Source: Beijerinckiaceae bacterium
GTDB taxonomy: Bacteria > Pseudomonadota > Alphaproteobacteria > Rhizobiales > Beijerinckiaceae
DNA: 64,000 bases
Direction: 5' to 3'
NCBI GenBank assembly: GCA_947370975.1
Contig: CANBNG010000016.1
Location: forward strand, 48,002 to 112,001
Made by a program: the position numbers and the translations under genes. This document shows positions 9,180 through 17,644 of the stretch, in pieces. Position 1 is the stretch's first letter. Each line of letters opens with the position of its first letter. Below the pieces are notes generated by a model. The model did not search any database and was not told the origin of the DNA. It saw nothing but the letters and a program-made list of their open reading frames with translations.

Positions 9180-10097
9180 CTACCAGCCGCGCTTTTCCTG
9201 CGCGAGCGACGCAACCTTGTTCATTTCACGCGCAATGTCATCGACCACAGCGCCGTCCATGACCGGAAGCGGCGGACGCGCCTGGCCGCAATCGCGCGCC
9301 ATGAGCTTTGCGCCAACCTTGAGGCCTGACACGCCATATTCATCGAACAGGCGGAAAAGATACGCCGCGTCGACCTGCGCATCATGCGCTTCCTTGTATT
9401 TTTCCTGGGAGGCCAGATCATACAGCTTGCGGATCAACCCCGGCGCAATATTGGCAAGCGGCGAGAGCATGCCGGTGGCCCCTGTCGCATGGGCGGAAAT
9501 CATATATTCCGTGCCGGAGATGAGCTGGAAATCCTCACTGACGCGGCTTGCATCTGCAATGACCTCGATCATGAATTGCCAGTCCATGCTGACGTCAATC
9601 AGGCCTCCGAGATATTTCGTCTTGGCAAGAAGCGCCATGACGATCGAGGTCTTGATCTTCACGTTATTCATTTCGCCGGGCGCATTATAGAGGTAGAGCG
9701 GCAATTGGCCGGTCTCCGCTATGGCGCAGAAATGCTCAATCAGCATGGATTCAGGCGGCGTCCAATAATAGGGAACGCTGGCAATCATCGCTGCGGCGCC
9801 GGCCTTTCTGGCATGTTCGGCAAGATCGCAGGCAATGCCTGTGCCTGCTTCGCTGACATTGGCGATGACCGGCACCTTGCCGGCTTTGCTGATTGCGAAT
9901 TCAAGCAGCATCTTGCGCTCGCCAACCGGCAGGCTGACGCTTTCGCCGGTGTGCGTCTGGATCGCAAGACCCTCCGCGCCGTTGGCGATATGGAAGGCGA
10001 TTGCCTTTTCGAAAGTCGCGAGGTCGATCTTGCCTTCAACAAAAGGCGTGAGCGGCGCATGGACGAGGCCGAAATGAAACTTTGTCACGTTAGTCAC
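9180..10097 (-). CDS. DapA-family protein lacking the Schiff-base lysine
   Basis: 305 residues with the dihydrodipicolinate synthase/N-acetylneuraminate lyase TIM barrel. It has LTPFVEGKIDLATFEK at the start, the GESVSL position of the GTT/GES carboxylate-binding motif near residue 51, and YLYNAPG with the conserved Tyr near 137. The strand that should end in G-x-K-D reads GGLIDVS (165-170), so an Ile stands where the catalytic lysine belongs. The downstream paralogue has the lysine. The protein may have lost aldolase activity or changed chemistry. It is co-transcribed with that paralogue (12-base gap) and with the GST. Confidence 0.8.
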   Translation of the reverse strand: MTNVTKFHFGLVHAPLTPFVEGKIDLATFEKAIAFHIANGAEGLAIQTHTGESVSLPVGERKMLLEFAISKAGKVPVIANVSEAGTGIACDLAEHARKAGAAAMIASVPYYWTPPESMLIEHFCAIAETGQLPLYLYNAPGEMNNVKIKTSIVMALLAKTKYLGGLIDVSMDWQFMIEVIADASRVSEDFQLISGTEYMISAHATGATGMLSPLANIAPGLIRKLYDLASQEKYKEAHDAQVDAAYLFRLFDEYGVSGLKVGAKLMARDCGQARPPLPVMDGAVVDDIAREMNKVASLAQEKRGW

Positions 10098-10109
10098 CCT
10101 CTTCTCGCC

Positions 10110-11024
10110 TTACCAGCCGTGGGGTTCGCTATCGAGAATGCCGAGTTCGGCAAGCGTTTTCTCGATATGTTTGATGCGCTCGGGGCTGGCTGTCGGCAGC
10201 GGCGCGCGCGTCGGCCCGACATTACGACCCATGATCTGCATGCCTCCCTTGAGGGACGACGGATATTGGTCGCGAAACAGATGCCAAAGCTGCGAGAGCT
10301 TGTATTGCAGCTCGCGTGCCCGCTTCCAGTTTCCACTCGCGCAAGAGGCATAAAGCTCGTTGACAAGATTGGGGCAGATCGCGCCCGCGGATGAATATGA
10401 GCCCGCCCCACCAAGGCAAACAGAGGGCAACAGATATTCAACGCCAGCGATCATCGCGAAGTCGGGACGCATCGGCAAAGCGACACGCAGGATTTCAAAG
10501 AAGCGCTCCGAATTGAAGCTCGCATCTTTCATGCCGATGAAGTTCGGCAGCTTCTCGAGAAGGCGCTGGGTCAGCTCGGCCGAGAATTCGACGCCGTCGA
10601 GATAATCGGGTGAATTATAGGCGATCAGCGGCATGTCGAAAGTCGTGCCGAGACGCACGAAATGATTGTAGATCGACTCGAGCGGATATTTCCAGAAATA
10701 GGGCGTGATCGCGATGATCGCATCCGCACCCTTGTCCTGCGCATGTTTGGCAAGGTCCATCGTGTCTTCGATGGCGAGCGCGCTCACATGGATCGAGATC
10801 GGCACGCGCTTGTTGACCGTCTTGATCGCGACCTCCGCAAGCGCCTTGCGCTCGGGAATGGTGAGATTGTGCGACTCGCCCTTGTGGTGGGGCCAGGAGA
10901 TGGCGGTCGCGCCGGTGCGGACGTGAAAATCGACCATCTTCTCAAAAGTCGCGAGATCCGGGCTGAAGTCTTCCTTCAGCGGGGTAATCGGACTTTGCAT
11001 CACGCCTTTCAGGACGAGCGACAT
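10110..11024 (-). CDS. DapA-family aldolase/lyase
   Basis: 304 residues from the ATG at 11024; AGGAGAAGCC directly precedes it, whereas the longer frame to 11105 has no such site. The TIM-barrel signatures are all present: SPITPLKEDF, HHKGESHN near residue 50, IAYNSPD with the conserved Tyr near 136, and the Schiff-base Lys166 in IGMKDAS. Family enzymes cleave or condense pyruvate-type keto acids; the exact substrate is not readable. It is the first gene of the minus-strand operon and is divergent from a LysR regulator, which probably controls it. Confidence 0.85.
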   Translation of the reverse strand: MSLVLKGVMQSPITPLKEDFSPDLATFEKMVDFHVRTGATAISWPHHKGESHNLTIPERKALAEVAIKTVNKRVPISIHVSALAIEDTMDLAKHAQDKGADAIIAITPYFWKYPLESIYNHFVRLGTTFDMPLIAYNSPDYLDGVEFSAELTQRLLEKLPNFIGMKDASFNSERFFEILRVALPMRPDFAMIAGVEYLLPSVCLGGAGSYSSAGAICPNLVNELYASCASGNWKRARELQYKLSQLWHLFRDQYPSSLKGGMQIMGRNVGPTRAPLPTASPERIKHIEKTLAELGILDSEPHGW

Positions 11025-11218
11025 GGCTTCTCCTACGCTATCTGAGGCAATTTCTGGGAAAGTGTCGGGGCCGCACAGCGACCCCGCAAATGTCTCCTCC
11101 CCCAAAGGCGCCGGTTTTCCGGCTGCCTTGCCTGTTTTTCTTGGTTTTCAGGCGGGCCGTTTCCGGACCTGAGCGCTCAGACTAGACCATGGGCTCTGGC
11201 TTTGTCCCCGACGCTGTG

Positions 11219-11240
11219 CTGAAATGAGTTTCAACTTCAG
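11219..11240. promoter_or_regulatory. Inverted repeat upstream of LysR gene, candidate operator
   Basis: CTGAA and TTCAG arms (11219-11223, 11236-11240) enclose a second dyad, TGAAA-TGAG-TTTCA. It lies 9 bases before the LysR start and in the 224-base intergenic region shared with the divergent operon. This is the usual position for LysR-family binding and autoregulation. The assignment is by position and symmetry only. Confidence 0.35.
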
Positions 11241-11248
11241 AATTGACA

Positions 11249-12202
11249 ATGGAGGGTGCCATAGACCGCCTGCACGGCCTGCTCATGTTCCTGAATGTGG
11301 TCGAGACGCGCTCCTTCTCTGCCACCGCGCGGGCTATGGGCGTTACCACTTCGGCGGTGAGTGCGACGATCATACGGCTGGAGCAGAAGCTCGCGGTGCG
11401 CCTGCTCAATCGCACCACGCGCAGCGTGTCACCCACAGTCGAGGGCTCCGAGTTCTATGAGCGCTGCAAGCGGATCGTCGAAGATCTCGAACAGGCGGAG
11501 CTTGCCGTATCGCACAGCGCGCAAACGCCGAGCGGCGAATTGCGTGTCGGGATGCCATCGGCATTGGGGCGCATGTGGGTCATCCCGCAGCTCGCATCCT
11601 TCACCGCCGCCTATCCTGCCATTTCGCTTGAAATCATGCTGGATGATTTCATCACTGGCGTGCTCAGCGAAGGGCTGGATGCGGCCATAAAGGTGGGAGA
11701 TCTTCCCTCTTCGCGTCTCACCGTGCGCAAGCTCGCGTCAGTCGATTATGTCCTATGTGCGTCGCCCGCCTATCTCGAGAGCAAGGGCCGCCCCAAGCGC
11801 CCTGTCGATCTGCGCGATCACCAGTGCATTACCTATCGCCGACCACGCAACGGGCAGATCCGGCACTGGCGGCTGCGGGATATGGCGGAGAAAGACATAA
11901 TTGCGCCCAAGGGATCCATGACATTCAACAGTGGCGAGGGGCTGATCGCGGCCGCCACCAGCGGGTTGGGTATCATCCAGATCGGCCATTATTACGCCCA
12001 GCCGCTGCTTGAATCGGGCGCGCTCGTAGAGCTGCTGCCCGACCAGCGCGTGCATGCTTATGATATCTCCGTGGTCTTTCAGCAAAAGAAGCGCATTGCC
12101 CCGCGCCTTCGGGTCTTTATCAATTTTCTGGTTGACATGTTCGCGCCGCCCCCGTGGGATAATGGCAACAAGAACGGAACGGGACGGATGCGCCGCAGCT
12201 AG
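11249..12202 (+). CDS. LysR-family transcriptional regulator
   Basis: 317 residues from the ATG at 11249 (a TTG two codons earlier is less likely). The N-terminal winged helix-turn-helix is clear: FLNVVETRSFSATARAM, then TTSAVSATIIRLEQKL, then the wing LLNRTTRSVSPT, all within 65 residues. The remaining about 230 residues form the effector-binding domain, starting GELRVGMPSALGR. It is divergent from the DapA/ABC operon, which is its probable target. The effector is unknown. Confidence 0.9.
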   Translation: MEGAIDRLHGLLMFLNVVETRSFSATARAMGVTTSAVSATIIRLEQKLAVRLLNRTTRSVSPTVEGSEFYERCKRIVEDLEQAELAVSHSAQTPSGELRVGMPSALGRMWVIPQLASFTAAYPAISLEIMLDDFITGVLSEGLDAAIKVGDLPSSRLTVRKLASVDYVLCASPAYLESKGRPKRPVDLRDHQCITYRRPRNGQIRHWRLRDMAEKDIIAPKGSMTFNSGEGLIAAATSGLGIIQIGHYYAQPLLESGALVELLPDQRVHAYDISVVFQQKKRIAPRLRVFINFLVDMFAPPPWDNGNKNGTGRMRRS

Positions 12203-12231
12203 CCTCCCGACATATTCAGGGGAGGATCGTC

Positions 12232-13221
12232 ATGTTGAACGTCGCAATTATCGGGCTCGGCTGGTGGGGCCAAACACTTGCGCGCACCATGGCGGGCAGC
12301 ACAAGAATTCGCCCGGTCATGGGCGTCGATCCGGATGAAAATGCCCGCGCTGCAGCGGCATCGCTTGGCCTGCGGACATCTGCTCATTTCGAGGATGCGC
12401 TTGCAGCATCCGATGTTGAAGCCATCATCCTGTGCACCCCACACAAGCAGCATGCAGCGCAGATGATCGCCGCCGCAAAGGCCGGCAAGCATGTGTTTTG
12501 CGAAAAGCCACTCTGCACCGACCCCGCTGAAGCCGATGAAGCCTTTGCCGCAATTGCCAAGGCTGGCGTCACGCTCGGCATCGGCCACGAGCGTCGTTTC
12601 GAGCCGGCGATTGTTGAAATGCGCGCACGCGCCAAGGCTGGCGACTTTGGCACATTGCTCGCCATCGAGGGCAATTTCAGCCAGGACAAATTTCTGAAAC
12701 TGCCGGCAGACAATTGGCGCCTGTCGCCCGTTCATGCGCCGGTCGGACCGCTTTCGGCTACCGGCATTCACCTTGTCGATCTGGCGATCTCGCTGTTTGG
12801 GACACCCAAGGAGACCTGGGCGCGGCTCGCCACGCGTGCAACCCATTTTGGCAATGGCGATACGCTTTCCGTGACGCTTGGTTTTGAAAACGGCTCGACA
12901 GCGGCCATTACCGCCATTCTGACAACGCCTTTCATGGGACGCTTTGCATTGTTTGGCTCGGAAGGCTGGATGGAAGTGCGCGACCGCACCCATCCTGAAC
13001 ATCCCACAGGCTGGGACGTCACCACGACTCTTCGTGGACAGGACCCGGTGACGCGTTTCGACCCGCCCCATTCAGGCGTGCGCGACAATCTGGAAGCCTT
13101 CGCAACCGCGGCGAGCGGGGGCCTCGCCTATCCGGTGACGATTGCGGAGATGCGCGCCAATGTGCGGGCTTTCGCAGCCATTTCGCGTTCGGCCCTGTCA
13201 GGTCGCATCGAGCAGGTTTGA
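12232..13221 (+). CDS. Gfo/Idh/MocA-family oxidoreductase
   Basis: 329 residues. The N-terminal Rossmann domain opens VAIIGLGWWGQTLART and binds NAD(P). The family's EKP motif is in HVFCEKPLC near residue 88, with the Lys and Pro at the active site. The C-terminal domain contains ATGIHLVDLAISLFG with the conserved HxxD. Members oxidise sugars, inositols or related polyols; the substrate is unknown. A purine-rich ribosome binding site (AGGGGAGGATC-like, in the 12220s) precedes the ATG. Its end overlaps the convergent flavin reductase by 24 bases. Confidence 0.9.
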   Translation: MLNVAIIGLGWWGQTLARTMAGSTRIRPVMGVDPDENARAAAASLGLRTSAHFEDALAASDVEAIILCTPHKQHAAQMIAAAKAGKHVFCEKPLCTDPAEADEAFAAIAKAGVTLGIGHERRFEPAIVEMRARAKAGDFGTLLAIEGNFSQDKFLKLPADNWRLSPVHAPVGPLSATGIHLVDLAISLFGTPKETWARLATRATHFGNGDTLSVTLGFENGSTAAITAILTTPFMGRFALFGSEGWMEVRDRTHPEHPTGWDVTTTLRGQDPVTRFDPPHSGVRDNLEAFATAASGGLAYPVTIAEMRANVRAFAAISRSALSGRIEQV

Positions 13222-13716
13222 GGCAAGCTGCTGAAATTGTCCTGCGCTGAAGATCAGCGGCGCGCCCTCTCCATAGGCGGCGCGCTGCACCCGTCCGAAG
13301 AAGACAATATGGTCGCCGGCCTCATGAGCTCCTGCCTGCTCGCATTCAAATGTTGCGAGCGCACCGGCGATCAGCGGACACCCGCCGAGCCCGTCGCGAT
13401 GCGCGATGCCGGCAAACTTGTCAGGATGGGGACGGGCGAAATGACTGGCGACCTCTTCCTGCCCCCCGGCCAGCACGCTGACCGCAAAATGCCCGGTCGC
13501 GCGGAAGTTCGCGAGCGAGGCAGCCGCCTTGCGCAGGCTCCAGAGCAGGAGCGGCGGATCGAGCGAGACAGCGGAGAAGGAATTGCAGGTCAGCCCCTCG
13601 GGGCACCCCGCCTGGGTGCGCGTGGTGACAATCGTCACCCCGGTGGCAAAACAGCCGAAGGCATTGCGCAGCTCACGGCCATCCGCATTAATAGAGTCGA
13701 GAACGAACGTCTTCAT
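13198..13716 (-). CDS. Flavin reductase family protein
   Basis: 172 residues from the ATG at 13716, seven codons inside a TTG start. It matches the FMN-binding split-barrel reductases: RNAFGCFATGVTIVTTRT near the start, PEGLTCNSFSAVSLDPPLLL in the middle, and HIVFFGRV near the end. These enzymes supply reduced FMN to a separate monooxygenase. The luciferase-like monooxygenase at 14843, on the other side of the LysR gene, is the obvious partner. It is divergent from that LysR gene and overlaps the end of the convergent oxidoreductase. Confidence 0.9.
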   Translation of the reverse strand: MKTFVLDSINADGRELRNAFGCFATGVTIVTTRTQAGCPEGLTCNSFSAVSLDPPLLLWSLRKAAASLANFRATGHFAVSVLAGGQEEVASHFARPHPDKFAGIAHRDGLGGCPLIAGALATFECEQAGAHEAGDHIVFFGRVQRAAYGEGAPLIFSAGQFQQLASNLLDAT

Positions 13717-13819
13717 GGTGTCTTGGGGTTCCTGCAAACCGCAGGACTGTCAGGCTGCCCCTAGCCCAGGGCAAATCATATGATCTCATGGGCAGCATCA
13801 GAAAAACGGATGAGCCATC

Positions 13820-14725
13820 GTGTCCGCCAGCCTGCTTGAAATCCGCCTCTTCGTCGCCTCCTTCGAGGAGCGTTCCTTCACGCTGGCTGCGCAGCGCGAA
13901 CATGCAACGCAGTCGGGCGTCTCGCAGCATGTCAAATCGCTTGAGGAGAGGCTCGGCGCGGCCCTCTTCATGCGTCAGAAGGGCGGCATTGAGCCAACGC
14001 CCGCCGGCCGCGCCTATTATCAGAAATGTCTCGAGGTTCTGCACGCTCATGCAGCAGCGGCGCAGGCGGTGAGGCCTTTTGCGCGCGCCCCTGAAGCCAG
14101 CCTTACCATCGGCCTGATGCCAAGCCTCACGCGCTGCGCCACGGCACCCGCACTGGCACGCTTTCTCGACCTCTATCCAAATGTGTCGATCCACATCGTT
14201 GAGGGCTACAGCGGCACGCTGACGCGCATGACGCGCGCAGGCGAGCTCGATTTTTCCATCGTGCCCGCTTTCGCCGGCATGGAGGGGCTCGGACAAAAGC
14301 ATTTCCTCAAAACTCCGGAACTGCTTGTCGCTTCTGCACGCGCGCAGCTGCCGCGCGTGCTCAGCCTCTCAGACTACGCGCCGCTGCGCCTCGTGATGCC
14401 GGGCGCCGCCAATACGCGGCGGCAATCGATTGAGACCTATTGCGCGATGACGGGTGCATCCATCGCGCGCATCATCGAGCTCGACGCCATGTTCGGGACG
14501 CTCGATTTCGTCGCGCGCACCGACTGGCTGACAATTTTGCCCGCCGTGATGATGGGCGACAAGCTCGGGCCAGATCTATGCGCCGCCCGCATGGAGGATC
14601 CGTCGCTCGAACTCGATCTCGTGCAAATCGAGCCCGCGCGCAAGCCGCTCTTGCCAGAGGCTGCGGCCTTTGCGCTCCTGTTGCAGGAGGAGGCGCATCG
14701 CACCTCCGCGCTCTGGGACGCCTGA
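13820..14725 (+). CDS. LysR-family transcriptional regulator
   Basis: 301 residues from a GTG start. The N-terminal helix-turn-helix reads RLFVASFEERSFTLAAQRE, then TQSGVSQHVKSLEERLG. The effector domain starts about residue 90 (ASLTIGLMPSLTRCATAP). It lies between a divergent flavin reductase and a co-directional luciferase-like monooxygenase, so it probably controls this two-component oxygenase set. The inducer is unknown. Confidence 0.88.
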   Translation: MSASLLEIRLFVASFEERSFTLAAQREHATQSGVSQHVKSLEERLGAALFMRQKGGIEPTPAGRAYYQKCLEVLHAHAAAAQAVRPFARAPEASLTIGLMPSLTRCATAPALARFLDLYPNVSIHIVEGYSGTLTRMTRAGELDFSIVPAFAGMEGLGQKHFLKTPELLVASARAQLPRVLSLSDYAPLRLVMPGAANTRRQSIETYCAMTGASIARIIELDAMFGTLDFVARTDWLTILPAVMMGDKLGPDLCAARMEDPSLELDLVQIEPARKPLLPEAAAFALLLQEEAHRTSALWDA

Positions 14726-14842
14726 TATCAGGAAACCTGATGCAGCGGCCGCGAAATGATGATTTGCGCGTGCTCGCCGACCCGCCATTCTGAGCTGAAC
14801 TGTTGGAAGAACCCATGAGGGGCGGTCCAAAAGGGAGGAAGA

Positions 14843-15931
14843 ATGGAACTCGGTTTCTTCACCATGCCGATACATCCCGTGGGGAAAGATTGGCGCCAAT
14901 GCCTGCGTGAGGATCGCGAGGCCTTCATCCTGGCCGACGAACTTGGCTATGTGGAAGGCTACGTCGGCGAACATGTGACCGACAAAGCCGAAAACATTAC
15001 CTCGTGCATGATCTTCATTGCCACACTCGCCGCAGCGACGAAGAACATCCGGCTCGGCACCGGCACGGTGAACATGCCCAATGCGCATCCGGCGGCCGTC
15101 GCTTCCCAGATCGCCATGCTCGACCATCTGCTCGATGGCCGCCTCATCTTCGGCATAAGTCCGGGCGGACTTCTCTCCGACGCCGAGGTCTTCGGCAATC
15201 TCGACGCCAACCGGAACGAAATGTTTCTTGAATCGATCAACAGCGTGCTCGCGCTGTGGGAGACGGACGCGCCCTATAATCTCGATGGCAAATATTGGAA
15301 GATCTCGACGCAGCGCACATTGGTGCCCGAGATCGGCCAGGGCTTCATTCCCCGGCCTCTCCAGCGCCCCCACCCGCCCATCGTGGTGACCGTGGTCGCG
15401 CCATTCTCCAAAGGCGTCACGGAGGCGGCTGCGCGCGGCTGGGAACCGATCTCGGCCAATTTCCTCATGCCGGTCTGGGTGAAGAGCCACTGGCCGAAAT
15501 ATGTCGAGGGCTGCACGCGGGCCGGTCGCCCGGCAGATCCCGCCAATTGGCGCGTGGCCAAGAGCATTTTCGTCGCCAAGGATCGCGCCACGGCCAAGGC
15601 CTATGCGACCGACCCCAATGGCCCGTATCACTTCTATTACAAGTCACTCTTCACCAAGCTGGCGAAGAACGGACGCCTTGAGCTCTTCAAGACGCATCGC
15701 GACATGCCAGATTCCGATGTGACGCTCGATTTCGTCTGCGACCAGCTCATCATCTACGGGACGCCCGATGAAGTCGCGGACAAGGTGCTCGCCTTCCAGG
15801 AAGAGACCGGCGCATTCGGCAAGCTGCTCTATGCCGGCAAGGACTGGACTGATTATGACCTCGGTCGCCAATCCATGATCTTGATGGCCGAGCAGGTTCT
15901 GCCCAAAATCAACGCGCAGTTGAAGAGCTGA
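14843..15931 (+). CDS. LLM-class flavin-dependent monooxygenase
   Basis: 362 residues of the bacterial luciferase superfamily, TIM-barrel fold. The start MELGFFTMPIHP, the EGYVGEHVTD segment, TKNIRLGTGTVNMPNAHP and DGRLIFGISPGG are typical of limonene-monooxygenase-like and alkanal/alkane-sulfonate-type enzymes. It would use FMNH2 from a separate reductase (13198-13716) to oxygenate an organic substrate in the cytoplasm. The start follows AAAGGGAGGAAGA at 14829-14841. It is followed 11 bases later by a CMD-family gene, so the two are probably co-transcribed. Confidence 0.88.
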   Translation: MELGFFTMPIHPVGKDWRQCLREDREAFILADELGYVEGYVGEHVTDKAENITSCMIFIATLAAATKNIRLGTGTVNMPNAHPAAVASQIAMLDHLLDGRLIFGISPGGLLSDAEVFGNLDANRNEMFLESINSVLALWETDAPYNLDGKYWKISTQRTLVPEIGQGFIPRPLQRPHPPIVVTVVAPFSKGVTEAAARGWEPISANFLMPVWVKSHWPKYVEGCTRAGRPADPANWRVAKSIFVAKDRATAKAYATDPNGPYHFYYKSLFTKLAKNGRLELFKTHRDMPDSDVTLDFVCDQLIIYGTPDEVADKVLAFQEETGAFGKLLYAGKDWTDYDLGRQSMILMAEQVLPKINAQLKS

Positions 15932-15942
15932 GGGACACACAC

Positions 15943-16467
15943 ATGGCGCGCCTGCCCTATGCAACGCCCGATACGCCAGCGCGCAGCAAGGTAGCTGAGC
16001 GCGTGATCGCTGAACGCGGTTCGCTTTTGCACCTCTATTCCATGCTGCTGCACAGCGCGCCGATTGCGGAGGGCTGGCTCACCTATCTGACGGCCATTCG
16101 CCAGAAATCAACGCTGCCCGGCGACCTTCGTGAAATGGTCATCATGCGTGTCGCCCATATCAACGGCGCGAGCTATGAGGCCGATCAGCACAAGCCGATC
16201 GCACTCAATGAAGGTATGAGCCTGCACCAACTCGACTGCCTGCAGGATTGGGAGAGCGCCGATTGCTTCTCCACCCTACAGCGCGCGGTGCTTGCCTATA
16301 CCGATATGATGACACGCCAGGTGCAAGTTTCAGATGTCGTATTTCAGTCTGTGGCAGAGCAGCTTCCACCCGACAACGTGGTTGAGCTCACGGCCACGAT
16401 CGCCGCCTATAATATGGTCTCGCGTTTTCTTGAAGCACTGCAGATCCATTCCCATGACAAGGACTGA
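15943..16467 (+). CDS. Carboxymuconolactone decarboxylase (AhpD-like) family protein
   Basis: 174 residues, all alpha. The CMD core is visible as LREMVIMRVAHINGASYEADQHKP, around residues 65-88. Where AhpD peroxidases have a Cys-x-x-Cys pair this protein has no cysteines, but the Glu and His that follow are kept. This matches the subclass of CMD proteins that cannot act by thiol chemistry. Function is unknown; the operon places it beside a luciferase-like monooxygenase and a Bug binding protein, suggesting an aromatic or cyclic substrate. Confidence 0.8.
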   Translation: MARLPYATPDTPARSKVAERVIAERGSLLHLYSMLLHSAPIAEGWLTYLTAIRQKSTLPGDLREMVIMRVAHINGASYEADQHKPIALNEGMSLHQLDCLQDWESADCFSTLQRAVLAYTDMMTRQVQVSDVVFQSVAEQLPPDNVVELTATIAAYNMVSRFLEALQIHSHDKD

Positions 16468-16525
16468 TTTTTTTAAAATCTGAAAGAGCCGCAAAGGCCA
16501 AAGCAAGACCGGGAGGAGAAATAAC

Positions 16526-17566
16526 ATGCAAACAGTCAAACGTGCCTGCGTCGCTGTGACTCTTGGCTTTCTTGCGAGCAGCGCCTGCGCGCAAACACAA
16601 GACAAGGAGATGTTCAGCGGCAAGACCGTCACGATCATTGCTGGCTCCGGGTCTGGTGGGGGCGTCGATCTTTATGCGCGATTGATCGGCAGGCATCTGC
16701 AGAAATATATTCCAGGAAAGCCGACTGTCATCGTGCAAAACATGCCGGGCGCCGGCTCCCTGGCAGCCGCCCATCATCTCTATTCCGTCGCGCCCAAGGA
16801 CGGGACAACCATCGCGGTCGTGCCAGCGCCCGCCCTGTTCGATCCGCTCATGGCCGGCGAGGATCTTGGCAAATACGACCCGCGCAAGTTCAATTATCTT
16901 GGCAATGCCAATGCAGACACACTTGTCTGCGTGGTGCGCAAGGACGCGCCGGTCCAGACGTACAAGGACCTGTTCGACAAGGAGCTCGTTGTCGGCGGCA
17001 CGGGGCCGGGCAGCGCGCTCTGGTATTACCCGACGATGGAACGCTTCGTGCTGGGGGTGAAGTTCAAGGTCATTTCGGGCTACAAGGGTTCGAATGAACT
17101 CAGCCTCGCCCTGCAGCGCAACGAGATTCAGGGTGTATGCGGTATTTTCTGGTCGAGTGCGCGCCAGCAATATCCCGGGCTCATGCAACCCGGCAGCGAC
17201 TTCAAGGTCATCGTGCAGCATGATGCGCGTACAATTCCTGCCCTCAAAGAGGCCGGCGTCCCGCTCTCGGTTGATTTCGCGCGCACATCCCAACAGAGGG
17301 AAGCACTGGAAGCCTTCCTGCTGCAGGGCTCGATCAGCAGGCCCTTCATTCTGCCCCCGGATGTGGCGCCAGATCGACTGGCTGCGATGCGCAAGGCGTT
17401 GGCGGATGTGCTGAAGGATCCCGAGCTACTTGCAGAAGCACGCAAGAGCGGGCTCGATATCAGTCCGGAAACCGGTGAGGAGGTGACCGCGCAGGTGAAA
17501 AAGATCTACGGAACCTCACCCGAAATTCTTGCCTACCTCCGCAAGGGCGCCGAGGCATCAAAGTAA
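16526..17566 (+). CDS. Bug-family (TctC) periplasmic substrate-binding protein
   Basis: 346 residues with a signal peptide (VAVTLGFLASSACAQ). The mature receptor has the Bug hallmarks KTVTIIAGSGSGGGVDLYAR and VIVQNMPGAGSLAAAHHLY early, and a long helical C-terminus. Bug proteins bind carboxylates in the periplasm for tripartite tricarboxylate transporters. No TctA/TctB genes are in the window, which is usual for orphan Bug proteins. GGGAGGAG lies just before the ATG, and a strong terminator follows. Confidence 0.9.
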   Translation: MQTVKRACVAVTLGFLASSACAQTQDKEMFSGKTVTIIAGSGSGGGVDLYARLIGRHLQKYIPGKPTVIVQNMPGAGSLAAAHHLYSVAPKDGTTIAVVPAPALFDPLMAGEDLGKYDPRKFNYLGNANADTLVCVVRKDAPVQTYKDLFDKELVVGGTGPGSALWYYPTMERFVLGVKFKVISGYKGSNELSLALQRNEIQGVCGIFWSSARQQYPGLMQPGSDFKVIVQHDARTIPALKEAGVPLSVDFARTSQQREALEAFLLQGSISRPFILPPDVAPDRLAAMRKALADVLKDPELLAEARKSGLDISPETGEEVTAQVKKIYGTSPEILAYLRKGAEASK

Positions 17567-17581
17567 GAGCAGAAACGCAAT

Positions 17582-17618
17582 AAAAACGCCCGGTGCTAAT
17601 ATAGCGCCGGGCGTTTTT
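17582..17618. terminator. Bidirectional intrinsic terminator
   Basis: A long hairpin (12 perfect pairs extended by a wobble and two more pairs around a TAATATA loop) is flanked by an A-run on one side and a T-run on the other. It therefore serves both the plus-strand Bug gene, ending at 17566, and the minus-strand MFS gene, ending at 17645. Confidence 0.92.
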
Positions 17619-17644
17619 GGAAGAACCAGCTCGTGTGCGGGAGA

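Noticed and set aside
9384..10394. 336-codon plus-strand ORF
   Set aside because: Antisense to the two DapA-family genes; long only because of GC-rich codon bias.
12199..13071. 290-codon minus-strand ORF
   Set aside because: Antisense to the Gfo/Idh/MocA gene, which has full family signatures.
14576..15631. 351-codon minus-strand ORF
   Set aside because: Antisense shadow of the second LysR and the luciferase-like gene, both with clear motifs.
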